In this document: piece after piece, positions 35,611 to 47,030 of the stretch | How positions within the stretch are numbered: position 1 is the stretch's first letter | Layout: each line of letters starts with the position of its first letter | DNA from: Inia geoffrensis | Lineage: Eukaryota > Chordata > Mammalia > Artiodactyla > Iniidae | Assembly (NCBI GenBank): GCA_036417435.1 | Contig: CM070899.1 | Location: forward strand, 156,803,494-156,867,493 | Length of the DNA: 64,000 nt | Reading direction: 5' to 3' | Notes under the pieces: generated by a model | Database searches by the model: none | The model's input: the letters and a program-made list of their open reading frames with translations, nothing else | Told to the model about the DNA's origin: nothing | Position numbers and translations under genes: made by a program

Positions 35611-36439
35611 GGTCCCAAAGTCCCCAGAACACTGGTTTTCTGGAATGTTGGTAGATCTTCCCAAAAATGAAAACAAAAGTGTTCCATGGTGGGATGAGTT
35701 CTGGGAGAAGTTCCTACATTGCAGGACTGTTCAGTGCCTTTATGAGATGAGTGGGCCTCCTCTCCCTGAAGAGATATAAGCCTCGTTCATGAAAAGCCAG
35801 TGCCCATACCCTTCCAGCCAGCTCACCTGCCCAGGCCTGAGAAGCAGATTCAATGCCACCTGCTTTGTGGCTTTTGCTCTTAATCAACTAATGAATAAGC
35901 CGGGCTCCCATGCCATGCTGTGAAATGCATTCAGTCACCCATTCAGCAAATGAAGGCTATTCCATGCCCAGGCCGAGGTACAGTGCCAGGCTCCGGGGAT
36001 ATTCTTGGTCAGGAATCATTTATTTGAAAGGAACAGGAGCCCATTCAAAGCAGCTTAAGGTGTTTGCTTAAGGAGGACTCTTGGGATAGTAACAGTGATA
36101 ATTAATGGAACCCAAGGAGAAACCATGTGTCTGGGTCTCCAAGGCCTGGACCAGGAACCATGTCTCTCAGCCCCACCTTCCCCAACTCCCACTCTAGTTA
36201 CCAGGTCTCCCATCTCCGCTTTTCTCTGAGACACTTCCACTTCCTTCTTTGTCATTTGTCCTTAGAGCTCAGGACACACAGCTCATTCATTTGGTCTGTC
36301 TGTGTCACTTCCAAATAACTGGGAACTCCTGGCAGCATAGTATCTATGACTGCTCCAGGTCCGTGCATCTCTAGGAGAACATGGGGGGATGGGGGGAGGG
36401 GAAGAGGTGCTTCTGCTGCAGACATTGCTCCCTCTTAGG

Positions 36440-36645
36440 GGTTCCCAGCACTGGGTGAACATTGGAACCAACTGGGGGGCTTTGAAAAATACCAGTGCCT
36501 GAACCGTGTCCTCTCCCTGTTCCCCTTCTCCCGCGTTCTGCCTTAATTTGTCTGAGAAGGGGCTCAAGCATCCGTGTTTTCTTAGATTCCCAGGTATCCC
36601 TCAGGTGCAGCCCAGATTGAGACTCTCTGCTGTGGTAGGAAAGAC
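36440..36645. mobile_element. MER5A-type hAT MITE
   Basis: 'TGGAACCAACTGGGGGGCTTTGAAAAATACCAGTGCC' and 'CAGGTATCCCTCAGGTGCAGCCCAGATTGAGACTC' are MER5A ends and core. Confidence 0.75.
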
Positions 36646-36662
36646 AGTAAAAAGTCATTACA

Positions 36663-36787
36663 GGACTTCCTTGATGGTCCAGTGGTTAAGACTCTGAGCT
36701 TCCATTGCAGGGGGCGCGGGTTCCATCCCTGGTCGGGCAATGAAGATCCTGCATGCCACACGGCGTCCCAAAAGCGGGAAAAAAAAA
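36663..36787 (+). mobile_element. CHR-type SINE, short form
   Basis: GGACTTCCTTGATGGTCCAG head, TTCCATCCCTGGTCGGGCAA. 8-bp duplication TCATTACA at 36655-36662 and 36788-36795. Confidence 0.9.
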
Positions 36788-37221
36788 TCATTACAAGTTG
36801 GTAATGGCTTTGATGGGGAAGGATGGGGGCGGCACATTTGACAGTCTAGAAGGAGCAGGAAAGAGATACACTAAGACCCGATGATGTGGAGTGCCCGTAC
36901 CTTGGAGAAAGCATTCAGCATCGTGGGCTTTCGTGTGTGTCATTGATTACCATGAGGTGGACAGTGTCTGGGTTATAGTGGGGACTGAAAAATATGGGTT
37001 GAATTCATGAATGAGATATCATTCAAGTAGAGAGTTAAAGGTGGAGAGAACTTGATTTTTCATGATTGAGGCCACTTGTGTGTAGCTGACCAAGGCAAGT
37101 GTTAGTGTCATGCCCATTGGGCAGAGGGAGATGCAGAGGTTGCCCAGAATCCCTGGCTCTGAGCAACAGAGCCAGACCCAGACCCGGCTGTTGGGACTTC
37201 CACCTCCTCCATCTTTTGTAG

Positions 37222-37328
37222 GGTGACCAAGCATCCCGGTTTGCTTGGGACTGTCTTGGTCTTAGCGCTGAAAGTCCTGTGCCCGCGGAAACACCTCAGT
37301 CCCAGGCAAACTGGGATGGTTGGTCACC
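37222..37328. mobile_element. 107-bp MITE with 32-bp terminal inverted repeats
   Basis: Left arm 37222-37253 starts GGTGACCAAGCATCCCGGTT. The reverse complement of the right arm (37297-37328) starts GGTGACCAACCATCCCAGTT. 29 of 32 positions match, leaving a 43-bp core. No coding capacity. DNA-transposon family not assigned. Confidence 0.85.
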
Positions 37329-37668
37329 GTACCTGTCAGTGGTTTCCCAATGTTCTCTGTTGCCGCAGCCCTGCCAGCTGGCTGGGACAGGCAGGAGGCA
37401 AGGGGAAGGCCAAGTAGGCAGGGTTCCAATCCTACCTCCCCAGCCCGCAGAGGCTCAGGTCTGCTTTAGCTGTCCTAGTTAGAAGTTTATTACCATACAG
37501 GCACTTGGGACTTTGGAAACAGAGGCCCATCCTGAGGCAGGAGGGGACGTAGATCCAGCCCACACAGGCATGGGGCAGCAGCAGTCAGTTAGTGGTCAGG
37601 TGATACAGGGCAGAGAGAGGGCATCCTGGGGACCAGGCATGAGCTGAAGCCCAGGATCTCAGCCTGGT

Positions 37669-38935
37669 GAGGCCCCAGTTCTGAGTATAGTACCTCGAAC
37701 CCAGGTGAGGCCACAGGTGTGCTTCTAGAACGTTTCCTCCAGCCAAGATAAGAACCCGAACATGACTCGGGTCTCGGCACAACCCCAAGTGTGATTTCTG
37801 AGTCCCTTCCTAGGAGTTTGGTAGTCACAGGTATAGTTTCTGGATCAATCCCTCTTAACCTGCTGAGGCCTCAGGTGAAGGTCTAGACCAGCGAGTGGCT
37901 CTCCACCTTGACCACACATTAGGATCACCAAGGGGCGCACAGGCCACACCAGACTACTGACAGCAGAGCCCAATGTACAGTCAGGGTTGAGACCCGCTGG
38001 TGGAGATACTTAGCAGCCCAGGTGAAGCCCCAGGTGAAGCCCTGAACCTGGTACGGCTCCTGGAGTAGTTTGGGATCGTTCTAGGCGTCTGAGTTTGATG
38101 CTTAGAGGGTTTGGGGATCCATCTTGGGACTCCTGGTGGAGCCCCAAGTCAAGGGATCCATCTCTCACTTCAGGTCTCGGGAAGCTCTATGGAGGCCCCA
38201 GGTGGAGTTCTGGGCCCATCCCTGCAGCCCTGGCGAGGCTCCAGGAGTCATGTCACCAAGCCTTGCTTCTTCTTTAATGAAGCCAGGGATGGTCCATTGG
38301 TGGTTTCTGCTTCTGTTGCATTTCCAGTTATGTTCCAGCAACTCTAGCTGGGCCTGTCAGGATTCCACATTTGAAATGTGGGTCCCTGGAGGAGGCCCCT
38401 GGGTTTATTTCTGAATTTATCCCACATCCTTGATCCCATATAGTGTGTGAGTCCTGATCAATGTCCCAGGGAGGCCTGAGATGTGGCTCTGTCTTGACTG
38501 AAGAGTTCTAGAGTGCCCCAGGGCTGATTCCAGAACAATGCTTCTGTTCTGCAGAGGGGTCCAGCCAGCGCCCACAGGAACCCATATGGTCACATCGTTT
38601 TGGCAAACGTGGCTAAGCTCTTGTCCCATGGTCATGCTGAGGCCCACGTATTGTTCTCAGTGAGTCCGCCAGACTCTGAGAAGCTTCGAGGGAGTTCTGG
38701 TTGGGCAGAACGCCCAAGGTGTGGTCCTGGTCTCATCACGGCAGCTCGAGTGGCCCCAGTTTGAGCCCGGTGTCCACTCTGCCACTCTGCAGTGGCCCAC
38801 CTCCGGCCTCGGCACATCCTTGTAACTCTGGGAGAGCCCGGGGTGGTTCAGCTTTCAAGGGTGACCTGGGGTCTGTCAGAGCTCTGATCCAACACCAGCT
38901 GAGGTGATGGGGCTGTCTCAAGAGCTCTGATGGTA
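37669..38935. repeat. Degenerate GC-rich minisatellite, period about 38-43 bp
   Basis: Units share a core like GAGGCCCCAGGTGNAGTTCT followed by a GATC-containing segment. Recognisable cores start at 37669, 37707, 37865, 38024, 38139, 38192, 38235, 38392, 38471, 38511, 38554, 38639, 38748, 38790 and 38832. Gaps are near 40 bp or twice that, with a few at about 53-55 bp and a MER5-type insert at 37889-38001. About 20 units, strongly diverged. Confidence 0.65.
37889..38001. mobile_element. MER5-type hAT MITE inside the minisatellite
   Basis: GAGTGGCTCTCCACCTTGACCACACATTAGGATCACC... to ...GTACAGTCAGGGTTGAGACCCGCTG: degenerate hAT-Charlie ends in inverted orientation. Confidence 0.8.
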
Positions 38936-39117
38936 CCCAGGGTCACTGTTCGTCCCTAGAAGTGATGGCTATTGATAACATTTCCCCAGAATCCCCAGAA
39001 ACACCCCATTCACCTGCTAGACCACCAGCCTTGTGAGATCCTCAGGCGGTTGCTGGCAGTGGAGCTCCAAGATCTGAGTGGACGGTAGGTACCCAGGGAA
39101 GGTGTATTATTCCGGCT

Positions 39118-39262
39118 CCTCTTCTTTCCAGCCATGTGGGCTCAGGCAAGTGGCTTGACTTTTCTGCACCTCAGGTTCCTCTGCAGTAAACAGATAATAA
39201 TACCTGTTCCACCTGGTGAATATGGGAATAAATGAGATCACGGGAAACAAGCATCTGCATGT
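39118..39262 (-). mobile_element. MIR SINE fragment
   Basis: 'CATGTGGGCTCAGGCAAGTGGCTTGAC' and 'AGATAATAATACCTGTTCC...AATAAATGAGATCACGGG' are antisense MIR. Confidence 0.75.
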
Positions 39263-39396
39263 TCACCACCTCTCGAGAGATGGGGAAAGCGGTTAGGTGG
39301 CCACCGCAGCTCCGACTTTCACCTGTTCCCTCGCAGGGGGAAGACAGCCAGTTGTCTGCTTCCTAGGAAAGAAGTGAGAGACATTGACTCTGCAAA

Positions 39397-39423
39397 ACAC
39401 ACACACACACACACACACACACA
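39397..39423. repeat. (AC)n microsatellite
   Basis: Uninterrupted AC dinucleotides, 27 nt. Confidence 0.95.
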
Positions 39424-40204
39424 ATTCTGGCTGCCACCAAGAACGACAATTAATAGAAAGACAGTCATGTCAGCGGAAGCTAAAAACAAGTTTACGTGCC
39501 TCATCCTGCTGTTCCCTGCTGCCTGGGCCCCGAGGGACGGAGGGACAAGGGACAGCGCCCACTGACACAAGACTGCACCATGGCCTGCGGTGCATCTTCT
39601 GAATGGGCAGGCCTCAGGGGCCCTCTCCGCACCTCACTGCCTGCCTCTCTCCTCCTAGTTTCACCAGGACCAGACCCAGGAGGCCTCCACAGGTGGGGCC
39701 TCCAGCACTTTGCCTGGGCACCCTCTCTCTGGCTGAGCCAGCTTTCCTCTCCGCCCCGAGGCTGACACCCCCGACCCCTGTCTGCAGCCCGCAGAGACGT
39801 GGCCTACAGGCATACAGGGTCTGCATGTCCACCCCTCACCCATGACCCCCTGACACCTGCCCTTTATCCTGCCCATGCCTCCCCCAGTCTATGGCATCCC
39901 CACCCACCTAGTTGCTCCAGCGGGAAACCTGGGCTTTCTGCTCTCCTCCACCCCATCCCACCACTCAGCTGCACCACCCAGGCCCCGACCCCTGCCCAGC
40001 CTCCTCCCTGGCATCCTTAGCCCCACTGCACGGCCCCTCCTACCCGCAAGCACGCCATGCGCTCTGGATTCCATCAACTGAAATAAAACCTGGACCAACC
40101 AACGCCTCATCCTCTGGGAAGGCCTTCTGCTTTCCCTGGGCTGAATCAGTGGCTGGCTTTCTCTGGGCCCTTTTTTCTTACCTCCATGGCAGTAATAATC
40201 GTTG

Positions 40205-40300
40205 CACTGCGTTCATTATAACAAACACTTGTACTTACTAGATTTCGGGCATTGTTCTAAGAGCTTTACACGTATTCACTCATAGAGCGATATTACAGAT
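40205..40300 (+). mobile_element. MIR SINE fragment
   Basis: 'GGGCATTGTTCTAAGAGCTTTACACGTATTCACTCAT' is MIR. 40301-40867 holds only a weak L2-like patch at 40400-40490. Confidence 0.8.
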
Positions 40301-40867
40301 GTGTGTCTCTCGTTGGCTCCTCTGCTTCCCTGGGAGCTCGGGCAGCAGACCCCACATTTGACCAGCTCTAAGTCGGTCACCTGCACCCAACGCGAGCTGG
40401 CTTCCAGTGGGCTCTGCTCGGGTCTATCTGTTCATTGCTGTAACTCCAGGACCTAGAAGAGTATGTTGAAACATTTGTGTGGAGTGAATTAAATGCATGC
40501 TGCCCTGAATTGATACCCAGTCCCCAAAGGGGATGTTCTCTTGGTGTGTTTTCTCTGCATTTCTCCCAGCATACCTGATGGCTTAAAACTGGCTTTTTTG
40601 CAGTTTGTTGGCAAATAGGACTTGGTGGGGTTTGCTTCCTTCTTATAATAGCCTAAGCACAGGTTCTGTTACATGGTACAAAGCCTGCCTTAATAGAGAG
40701 TTTGAAACCGCTAAATAGAATGGCATTCCGATGATCACAAATAATGAATCCTTGCCTAGCAGATGTGGCAATGAGTGCTTTGCAAAACAGCCAGATTGTT
40801 AACAGGAGACACTGCCGGTTCCGTGCCGATCGCCCTGGTAATTGGAGCTGTCTTCTTCTTGGTGCAG

Positions 40868-40974
40868 CATTATTTCACGGTTAACTTCAGCCACGAGAAC
40901 CAGAAAGCCTTGGAGCTGAGGACAGAGGACGCCAGGGATTGTGACGAGTGGGTGGCAGCCATCGCTCATGCCAG
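40868..40974 (+). CDS. RASGRF1: RASGRF1 coding exon 2 (residues 93-127 plus 2 nt, end of PH1)
   Basis: The acceptor is CTTCTTCTTGGTGCAG and the donor is CAG|GTATGT. The exon is 107 nt, enters in phase 0 and leaves in phase 2. It encodes HYFTVNFSHENQK... through DCDEWVAAIAHA, the last beta strand and C-terminal helix of PH1. W120 is at the position of the tryptophan that is near-invariant in PH domains. It follows a 17.4 kb intron 1. Residue 115 reads Arg where I recall Lys in human; this is a conservative change. The split codon AG|C gives Ser128 with exon 3. Confidence 0.96.
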
Positions 40975-41274
40975 GTATGTCTCGCCCACCCAAAGGCCCC
41001 GTCCTGAGCAGACTCAAACCCCAGGAGGGGAAGGCATGGAGAAGGAGGAGATGGGGGGGGGGGAGGATGGAAGCTGTAAGAAGAGCATCTTGACGGGCCC
41101 ACCCTTAGAGCCCCAGAGCTCTGGGACGTGCCTCCCTGGGGTGCACAGGGAACCAAGGGCACTGAGGAGCAGCGTTACAGCCTCCTGCCCCCTTCAACCA
41201 GATGAGCTCCTTTTTTCATACTAGGAGAACCGAGTACAGTTTGGTTGGATTACAGGGCTTTATAGCCACCAAAG

Positions 41275-41390
41275 GCTAAGACCACCAGGGTTCTAACCCG
41301 GATGCTGCAGGAATGGACTAGTCCTGTCTTTTCTCTGGGCCTTGGTTTTCTCATCTGTAAACTGAAATTCTGTAAACCTCTCTGAGCTTG
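41275..41390 (-). mobile_element. MIR SINE fragment
   Basis: 'TTTTCTCTGGGCCTTGGTTTTCTCATCTGTAAACTGAAATT' is antisense MIR. Confidence 0.75.
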
Positions 41391-41689
41391 GATGTTCAGG
41401 GATTCTAGACCTGCTCGTCCCTTCATTCCCAACAATGTGTACCCCTCTCTGGAGGGATTCACTGGGCCAGGTGGGGAGAAAAGCAAAAAGAGAGTGTATG
41501 CTGCAGAGAAAATGGGGGTTCCAAGCTGCATTGAGTCTTCCTGGGTCTTGGGGAAATGATGGGCTTGTGGGCTGGGGTGTGGCCCCCAAGCTAACAATCC
41601 CCTGGCGAGCTAAGTACTGTCAGGGGGGATGGACACCCAGACTCACCACTTTGAGCAGTAGATCTTTCTGGCTGCGTGGATAATGGTGT

Positions 41690-41811
41690 GTTCCTGTGTC
41701 TACTTTCCAGTAAAATGTAAGCTCCTCGGGGCAGGGGCTAAGTACGATACTTTGCATCCCCAGGGCCTTATAAAGGTATAGACAAGTTCTCAGCAGTGTA
41801 GATGGGAAGAA
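41690..41811 (+). mobile_element. L2 LINE 3' end fragment
   Basis: 'AAAATGTAAGCTCCTCGGGGCAGGGGCTAAG' and 'CCCCAGGGCCTTATAAAGG' fit the L2 3' end. Confidence 0.75.
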
Positions 41812-42025
41812 TACAAGGATGAATGAATGGATAGAGGTTGGATGTTGAGTTTATATGTGGAAGGTGAATGATGGATGAATAGAGGGTAAATGAATGATAA
41901 ATGGATGAGTGTTGAAAGTATATGTGACGGACGGATGGATGTATGATAAATCAATGATGGGTAGATGAATGTTGATGGATAGATGACGGATCCATCAGGT
42001 GAAGATGGATGGATAGATGGATACC
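41812..42025. repeat. Degenerate (GATG/GGAT)n tetranucleotide repeat
   Basis: Imperfect GGATGGAT, GATGAATG and TGATAAATGG units over ~210 bp directly after the L2 tail, as L2 tails often seed such repeats. Confidence 0.8.
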
Positions 42026-42029
42026 AGAG

Positions 42030-42830
42030 CCCTTCCTTTAGCCTTGGATCAAGCCAGCTGACCAGAAACCATTTATTATGGCTATAGCACTGACCTTGAC
42101 CCTGAGGTCAAGCCACCTCCATCCCTATCCTCAAGGAGTGTCCAGTCTAGCTAATGGAGACTAGGTCCTCACCTATGAATCAATAGAGTCAGGCTCTGAG
42201 TGTGGTACTGGGCAGACAGGGATGGATGCAACACAGGTATTCCGCCAGGGCTACCCCAGCGTAGTCAGGAAGACACTAGACAGATGTACAAATAGCTCTG
42301 GTGCATGAAGGTGGTGTTAAGTACAAGGCACCGTAGGAGACATCTTCAGGGAAATGGGGGAATCTGGGGGATCTGGAAATAGGGTGACATTTGACTTGAA
42401 AGGGGAGATTGGAGCCTCAAATCTAATGAGTTTAGCTATGGGCACTTCGGCCCATCCACCAGCCCCCCCAAAAGCCTCAAATAAAGGCAGTGATCTAGGA
42501 AAGACAATTCCAAGAAAAATGAAGAGACAAAGTTTGCGTGTCAGAAGGTTGGTGAGGTTGGACATTGGACTGGAACCAGATCAGAATGATCTTGAATACC
42601 CAGCTGAGATGTTTGAGCTTTCCTCTGTGAACAGTGGGAAGCCATTGAAGGTTTTACACCAGGGGAGTAACATGATCAGAGCTATGATTTGGAGTGGAAA
42701 TTGCTGGCATTGTGGAGAATGGAATCAAGCAGGAAGAACCCAGATTCAGGGAAAGCAGTTGGACCTCAGGCTCCCAGCACTAAACTAGAACCAATAGCAG
42801 GGTTGTTTGGAGAACCAAATGAAATTATTT
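42030..42830 (+). mobile_element. Unassigned ancient repeat, long copy
   Basis: 'TCCTCAAGGAGTGTCCAGTCTAG' ... 'TGGGAAGCCATTGAAGGTTTTACACCAGGGGAGTAACATGATC' is the same old element as at 1-360. This copy preserves its 3' part. Confidence 0.55.
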
Positions 42831-42889
42831 ATGTGACGGGGCTTTGTAAGTGTTGAGGTATTACAGAATTCTAATTTGGTGTATATTCT

Positions 42890-43795
42890 GGATAACCAGG
42901 ACTACATTGACTTCGAAAATCAATTCATACCAAAATTTTCTAGAGACAATGAGATACTGCTACCTATAGAATCTACAAGGGCTGAATTGAAAAAGTCTGA
43001 CAGCAGCAAAATTGGAGAGGGGGTGGAGTAACCATAAATCACATGTTGCTAGTGGGAGCATAAAGTGGTTCAACCACTTTGAAAAATTGTTAGGCATCTC
43101 CTTTAAAAGTGAAACGCACACCTACTCTGTGACCCAGCAGTTACACTTCTTAGTATTTATCTAAGAGAAACATCTACAAAAAATCATGTATGCAAATGTC
43201 CTTAGCAGCTTTTTGCACAATAGTCCCCAAACTAGAAATAACCAAGGTGTCTATCAACAGACAGATGTAGAAAGGAACCTTAATACATCCATGCAATGGA
43301 ATACCTCTCAGTAATAAAAAGGAACCCAATGGGAGGGAGGCTCAAGAGGGAGGGCATATGGGGACATATGTATGCATATGGCTGATTCACTTTGGTATAT
43401 AACAGAAACTAACACAGTATTGTGAAGCAATTATACTCCAATAAATATCTATTAAAATATATATATATAAATATGTAACAAAACAGATGAATTTCAAAGT
43501 TGATAGGCTGCATAAAAAGAGCCAGACACAAACTAGTACATGCTGCCTGATTCCTGTTATATGAAAGTCTAAAACAGGCAGAACTCAACTGTGGTGACAG
43601 AAATCCAAACAGTAGTTGCTTGTGGGGTGGGGATTGACGGGGAAGGGGCACGAGGGAACTCCCTGGGGTGATGGGAATGTCCTTTATCTCGATTAGGGTG
43701 TATGCATTTATCTACCCGGATCAAACTGTATATTTAAGGTCTGTGCTTTCCATTATATGGGCATTAATCCTCAAATTCTTAAAATAAATTCTATT
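42890..43795 (+). mobile_element. Old L1 3' portion, sense, with nested younger L1 tail
   Basis: 'GAGATACTGCTACCTATAGAATC', 'TGTGACCCAGCAGTTACACTTCTTAG' and 'TGGTGACAGAAATCCAAACAGTAG' are L1 3' ORF2/UTR text in order. Confidence 0.8.
43330..43470 (+). mobile_element. Younger L1 3' terminus nested in the old L1
   Basis: GGGAGGGAGGCTCAAGAGGGAGGGCATATGGGG ... GCAATTATACTCCAATAAATA is the cetartiodactyl L1 end, interrupting older L1 text. Confidence 0.8.
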
Positions 43796-44540
43796 AGAGT
43801 GTTTTAGTTCTCTACTGCTGCAGAACAAATGATCACAAACTTAGCAGCTTAAGGGACTTCCCTGGAGGTCCAGTGGTTAAGACTCCACGCTCCCACTGCA
43901 GGGGGTGTGGGTTCGGTCCCTGGTCGGGGAACTAAAATCCCACATGCCATGTGGTGCAGCCGAAAAAAAAAACCCCACAACCTTAGCAGCTTAAAACCAT
44001 ACCAGTTGTTCAGTTTTTTAGGTCGGAAGTCTGGGCTCGGCTGTGGTCTCTGCACAGAGGCCCATGGGCTGAAATCAAGGAGTCAGTCAAGCTAGGCTCT
44101 TACCTCGAGGTTCTGGAGAAATCTCTGCTTCCAAGCTCACTCCTGTCGTTGGCAAGAGTCAGTTCCTTGTAGGACTGGTGACCCTGTTTCCCTGCTAGCC
44201 GTCAGCTAGGGATGGCTCTCAGCTCCACGAGGTCCTGCCTTCCTTGCCCTGTGGTCCCCGCCATCCTTAAGCCACCAACGGCTCACCAAACCCTTCTCCA
44301 GCCCCAAATCTCTGACCTCCCCTTCTGTAACCAGCCAGAGAAAATTCTCCATTTTCAAAGGCTCATGTGATCGGGCCAGGCCCACCTAGAGAGTCTCCCT
44401 ATGTTAAGGTCAGCTATGCCGTATAGTATAGCCTAGGAAGAGGAATAAAACGCATCATATTCATCATCCCAGAGATTATGCAGGGCTTCGAAACCAGGGC
44501 AGGAAACTTGGGGCTCTCAGAATTCTGTCTGCCACAGAGA
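43796..44540. mobile_element. Unassigned old repeat split by a SINE
   Basis: 'GTTCTCTACTGCTGCAGAACAAATGATCACAAACTTAGCAGC' ... 'CTGTCTGCCACAG' is a widespread old dispersed element; family name not secure. Confidence 0.6.
43853..43981 (+). mobile_element. CHR-type SINE, short form, nested
   Basis: GGGACTTCCCTGGAGGTCCAG head, TTCGGTCCCTGGTCGGGGAAC. Perfect 13-bp duplication CTTAGCAGCTTAA at 43840-43852 and 43982-43994. Confidence 0.95.
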
Positions 44541-44615
44541 GGGGACAATGATTCTTTAAGCAACTCACTAAACTGGAGATTGGCTCCAAGTAGCCCATAA
44601 AATCCTAATCATACG

Positions 44616-44836
44616 TTTTTGTTTGTTTGTTTGTTTGTTTTTTGCGGTACGCGGGCCTCTCACTGTTGTGGCCTCTCCCGTCGCGGAGCACAGGCTCCGG
44701 ACGCGCAGGCTCAGCGGCCATGGCCTCACAGGCCCAGCTGCTCCGCGGCATGTGGGATCTTCCCGGACCGGGGCACGAACCCGTGTCCCCTGCATCGGCA
44801 GGCGGACTCTCAACCACTGCGCCACCAGGGAAGCCT
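44616..44836 (-). mobile_element. CHR-type SINE (young) with (TTTG)n tail
   Basis: Tail replaced by a TTTG microsatellite (44616-44643), ends CCACCAGGGAAGCC. No clear flanking duplication. Confidence 0.9.
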
Positions 44837-45479
44837 GACACCACCTACCTTTGAACAAAAACCTCTCGGTACTCACCATCCTTTAGGAAGCCAGGGGGAC
44901 GTACCAGTTGGACATGGTTTATCTTCCCTGGTCAAGCCCAGGGGTCTGAGTCAACCCACTGGCCTCAGAGGAATGTCCTCCTTTGGGCCTATAAGGCTGG
45001 GATGGGGGTCACAGTGATGGTCACCAATAAGGGAAAGAGAGTCCCCTTCCCTAGAATAGTTGTCACCAGCCAGTCTGGCTCAGGTGCAGCTTGTCAGGCA
45101 CCTCCTGGGCCAACAGAAGCCACAGGCTCTTCCCTACACAGCCGGCTATGTGACCAAAGGACAGACTATAGACTCTGAGTGTTATTTAACCTCAGGTCGT
45201 GTACATCATGAGAGTCTGTGCGTGTGTGTGTGTCAAGGGAGAGACCGGCTCTCTTCCACAGCAATATTGAGTAGTAGGTATGCTTGCATGTACCTAATTT
45301 AGTTTTTATTTACGTATACATAGTAGATACATGGTATATACAAAAATAAGCACTATAGTGTATGAATAGGTATAGAGACACGATGTACTCTCCCACCGTA
45401 TGCATAATAGTCTAGTATTCTGGGATGCCCCTGTGGTATGTGTATGTACAGCAATGTATAAAATGTAACACCGAGTGTG

Positions 45480-45695
45480 GCTTGTGGTCTGCATCTCAGC
45501 GAGGAGAACTAGCTGCAAACCAGACAGCCATGTGGGAGTCTCTTCAGGGACTGGAGTCTGATTCCAACTCCAGCTTTGACGCTCCTTGACTGTTATTTGG
45601 GGGCAACTCGCTTCCCCTCTCTGGGCCTCAGTTTCTTTATTTATAAAATGAGACAGTTGGCCTTTCGTGATTCCTGAGTATCCTTCCAGGCCTGC
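45480..45695 (-). mobile_element. MIR SINE
   Basis: 'CCTCTCTGGGCCTCAGTTTCTTTATTTATAAAATGAGACAG' is antisense MIR. Confidence 0.75.
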
Positions 45696-45727
45696 GAATC
45701 TGTGCATCTATAAAGACAGTGCTGTAC

Positions 45728-46156
45728 AGGGATGTGGATGGACCTAGAGATTGTCATACAGAGTGAAGTAAGTCAGACAGAGAAAAACAAGTATATGAAC
45801 GCATATATGTGGAATCTAGAAAAATGGTACAAATGAACCTACTTGCAAGGCAGAAATAGAGACACAGACATAGAGAACGAATGGGTGGATACCAAGGGGA
45901 GCAGAGGGGGATGGGAAGAACCGGGAGACTGGGATTGGCACATATACACTATCGATACTACGTATAAAATAGATAACTAATGAGGACCTGCTGTATAACC
46001 CAGGGAACTCTACTCAATTCTCTGTGGCGACCTAAATGGGAAGGAACTCTAAAATAGTGGGGATATATGTATACGTATAGCTGATTCACTTTGCTGTTTA
46101 GCAAGAAACTCACACAACATTGTAAAGCAACTATACTCAATAAAAATTTAAAAAAG
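45728..46156 (+). mobile_element. 5'-truncated L1 3' end, sense
   Basis: 'GGATGGACCTAGAGATTGTCATACAGAGTGAAGTAAGTCAG' to 'CAACTATACTCAATAAAAATTTAAAAAA'. A diverged flanking duplication is possible (AGACAGTGCTGTACA / AGACGGTGCCGCACA). Confidence 0.9.
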
Positions 46157-46197
46157 AGACGGTGCCGCACAAAGAGGTGCTCAATAAATCTGTATTG

Positions 46198-46300
46198 ATG
46201 AGAGGGGGGAGGGGAAGGAGGGGAAGGGAGAACAGGGGGAGGCAGAGCGGGGAGGGAGGGAGGCAGGCAGAGAGGGCCGGTGAAGGGAAGAAAGGGAGGT
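46198..46300. repeat. Purine-rich (G/A) tract
   Basis: About 100 nt with very few pyrimidines and many GGG/GGGG runs (GGGGGGAGGGGAAGGAGGGG...). Confidence 0.8.
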
Positions 46301-46899
46301 GCAAACAGACCAAATTGTCCTGCAGATGAGACTCTGGCTGCCCGTTTTGAAGCACCAGGGCGAGTGCCATCGCTACAAACAAGCTACTGAAGGCTCCGAC
46401 TTTTCACACCCCCTGGAGCGAGGAGAGATGAGGTGGTGTGAAAATGGATTCCTTCATGCTCTCAGTTGAAGTTCCTTTGCAAGTAAAGACAATTAAGCCT
46501 CTTGGGAAGTTGGGAAAACATTAAAACCTGATCATTCTGGTTTAAATTCATTATAATAAGTGATGCACAAAAATCCTCATTTTAACCAAGTAGTATTGCA
46601 GACCGAAGAATTCTCTCTTATAGCTTGTTATATATCTTTAGAAGGGGGTGGGAGAGAAGCACGGAGCTTTGATTTTTGGATCAGGTTTTTTCTTCAGGCA
46701 CATGCTCCATGTCCGCTGTCCGCCCTCTGCTCCTGCCATCCTCCTGCGGGGCTGTCGCCAGCCCTGCCCTGCCGCACCCTCCCACCTTCAGGGCACAGCT
46801 GGGCAGCCTCCTTCTCTGACACCATCAGGGAGCCACTGCCTACCACTTTGCTACACAGCCTCTTTCATAGAGCAAAGCTGTTTCCCACCCTCGGCCTCC

Positions 46900-47030
46900 T
46901 GGCCTCCTCACCTCAAACCTGGGGGTTTGTAGGGAAGCTATCATTGTCCCATTTTGCCATGAGGGTCACAGGGACTTAAAGAACTTGTGTAACACAGCTT
47001 CTGAGTCTATGACAAGAGCCAGTGTCCCTA
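46900..47030 (+). mobile_element. MIR SINE, weak
   Basis: 'ATTGTCCCATTTTGCCATGAGGG' with 'AACACAGCTTCTGAG' fits MIR. Confidence 0.5.

Larger units (their letters stand above)
23444..40867 (+). other. RASGRF1: RASGRF1 intron 1
   Basis: 17.4 kb, GTGAGG...GTGCAG. Large parts (25.5-28.2, 32.9-34.5 and 35.6-36.4 kb) hold no repeat or exon that I recognise. Entries below list what can be supported. Confidence 0.9.

Noticed and set aside
37669..38935. CRISPR-like array or zinc-finger array
   Set aside because: Eukaryotic locus, units are diverged with no fixed spacers, and no Cys/His or linker coding pattern is present in any frame.
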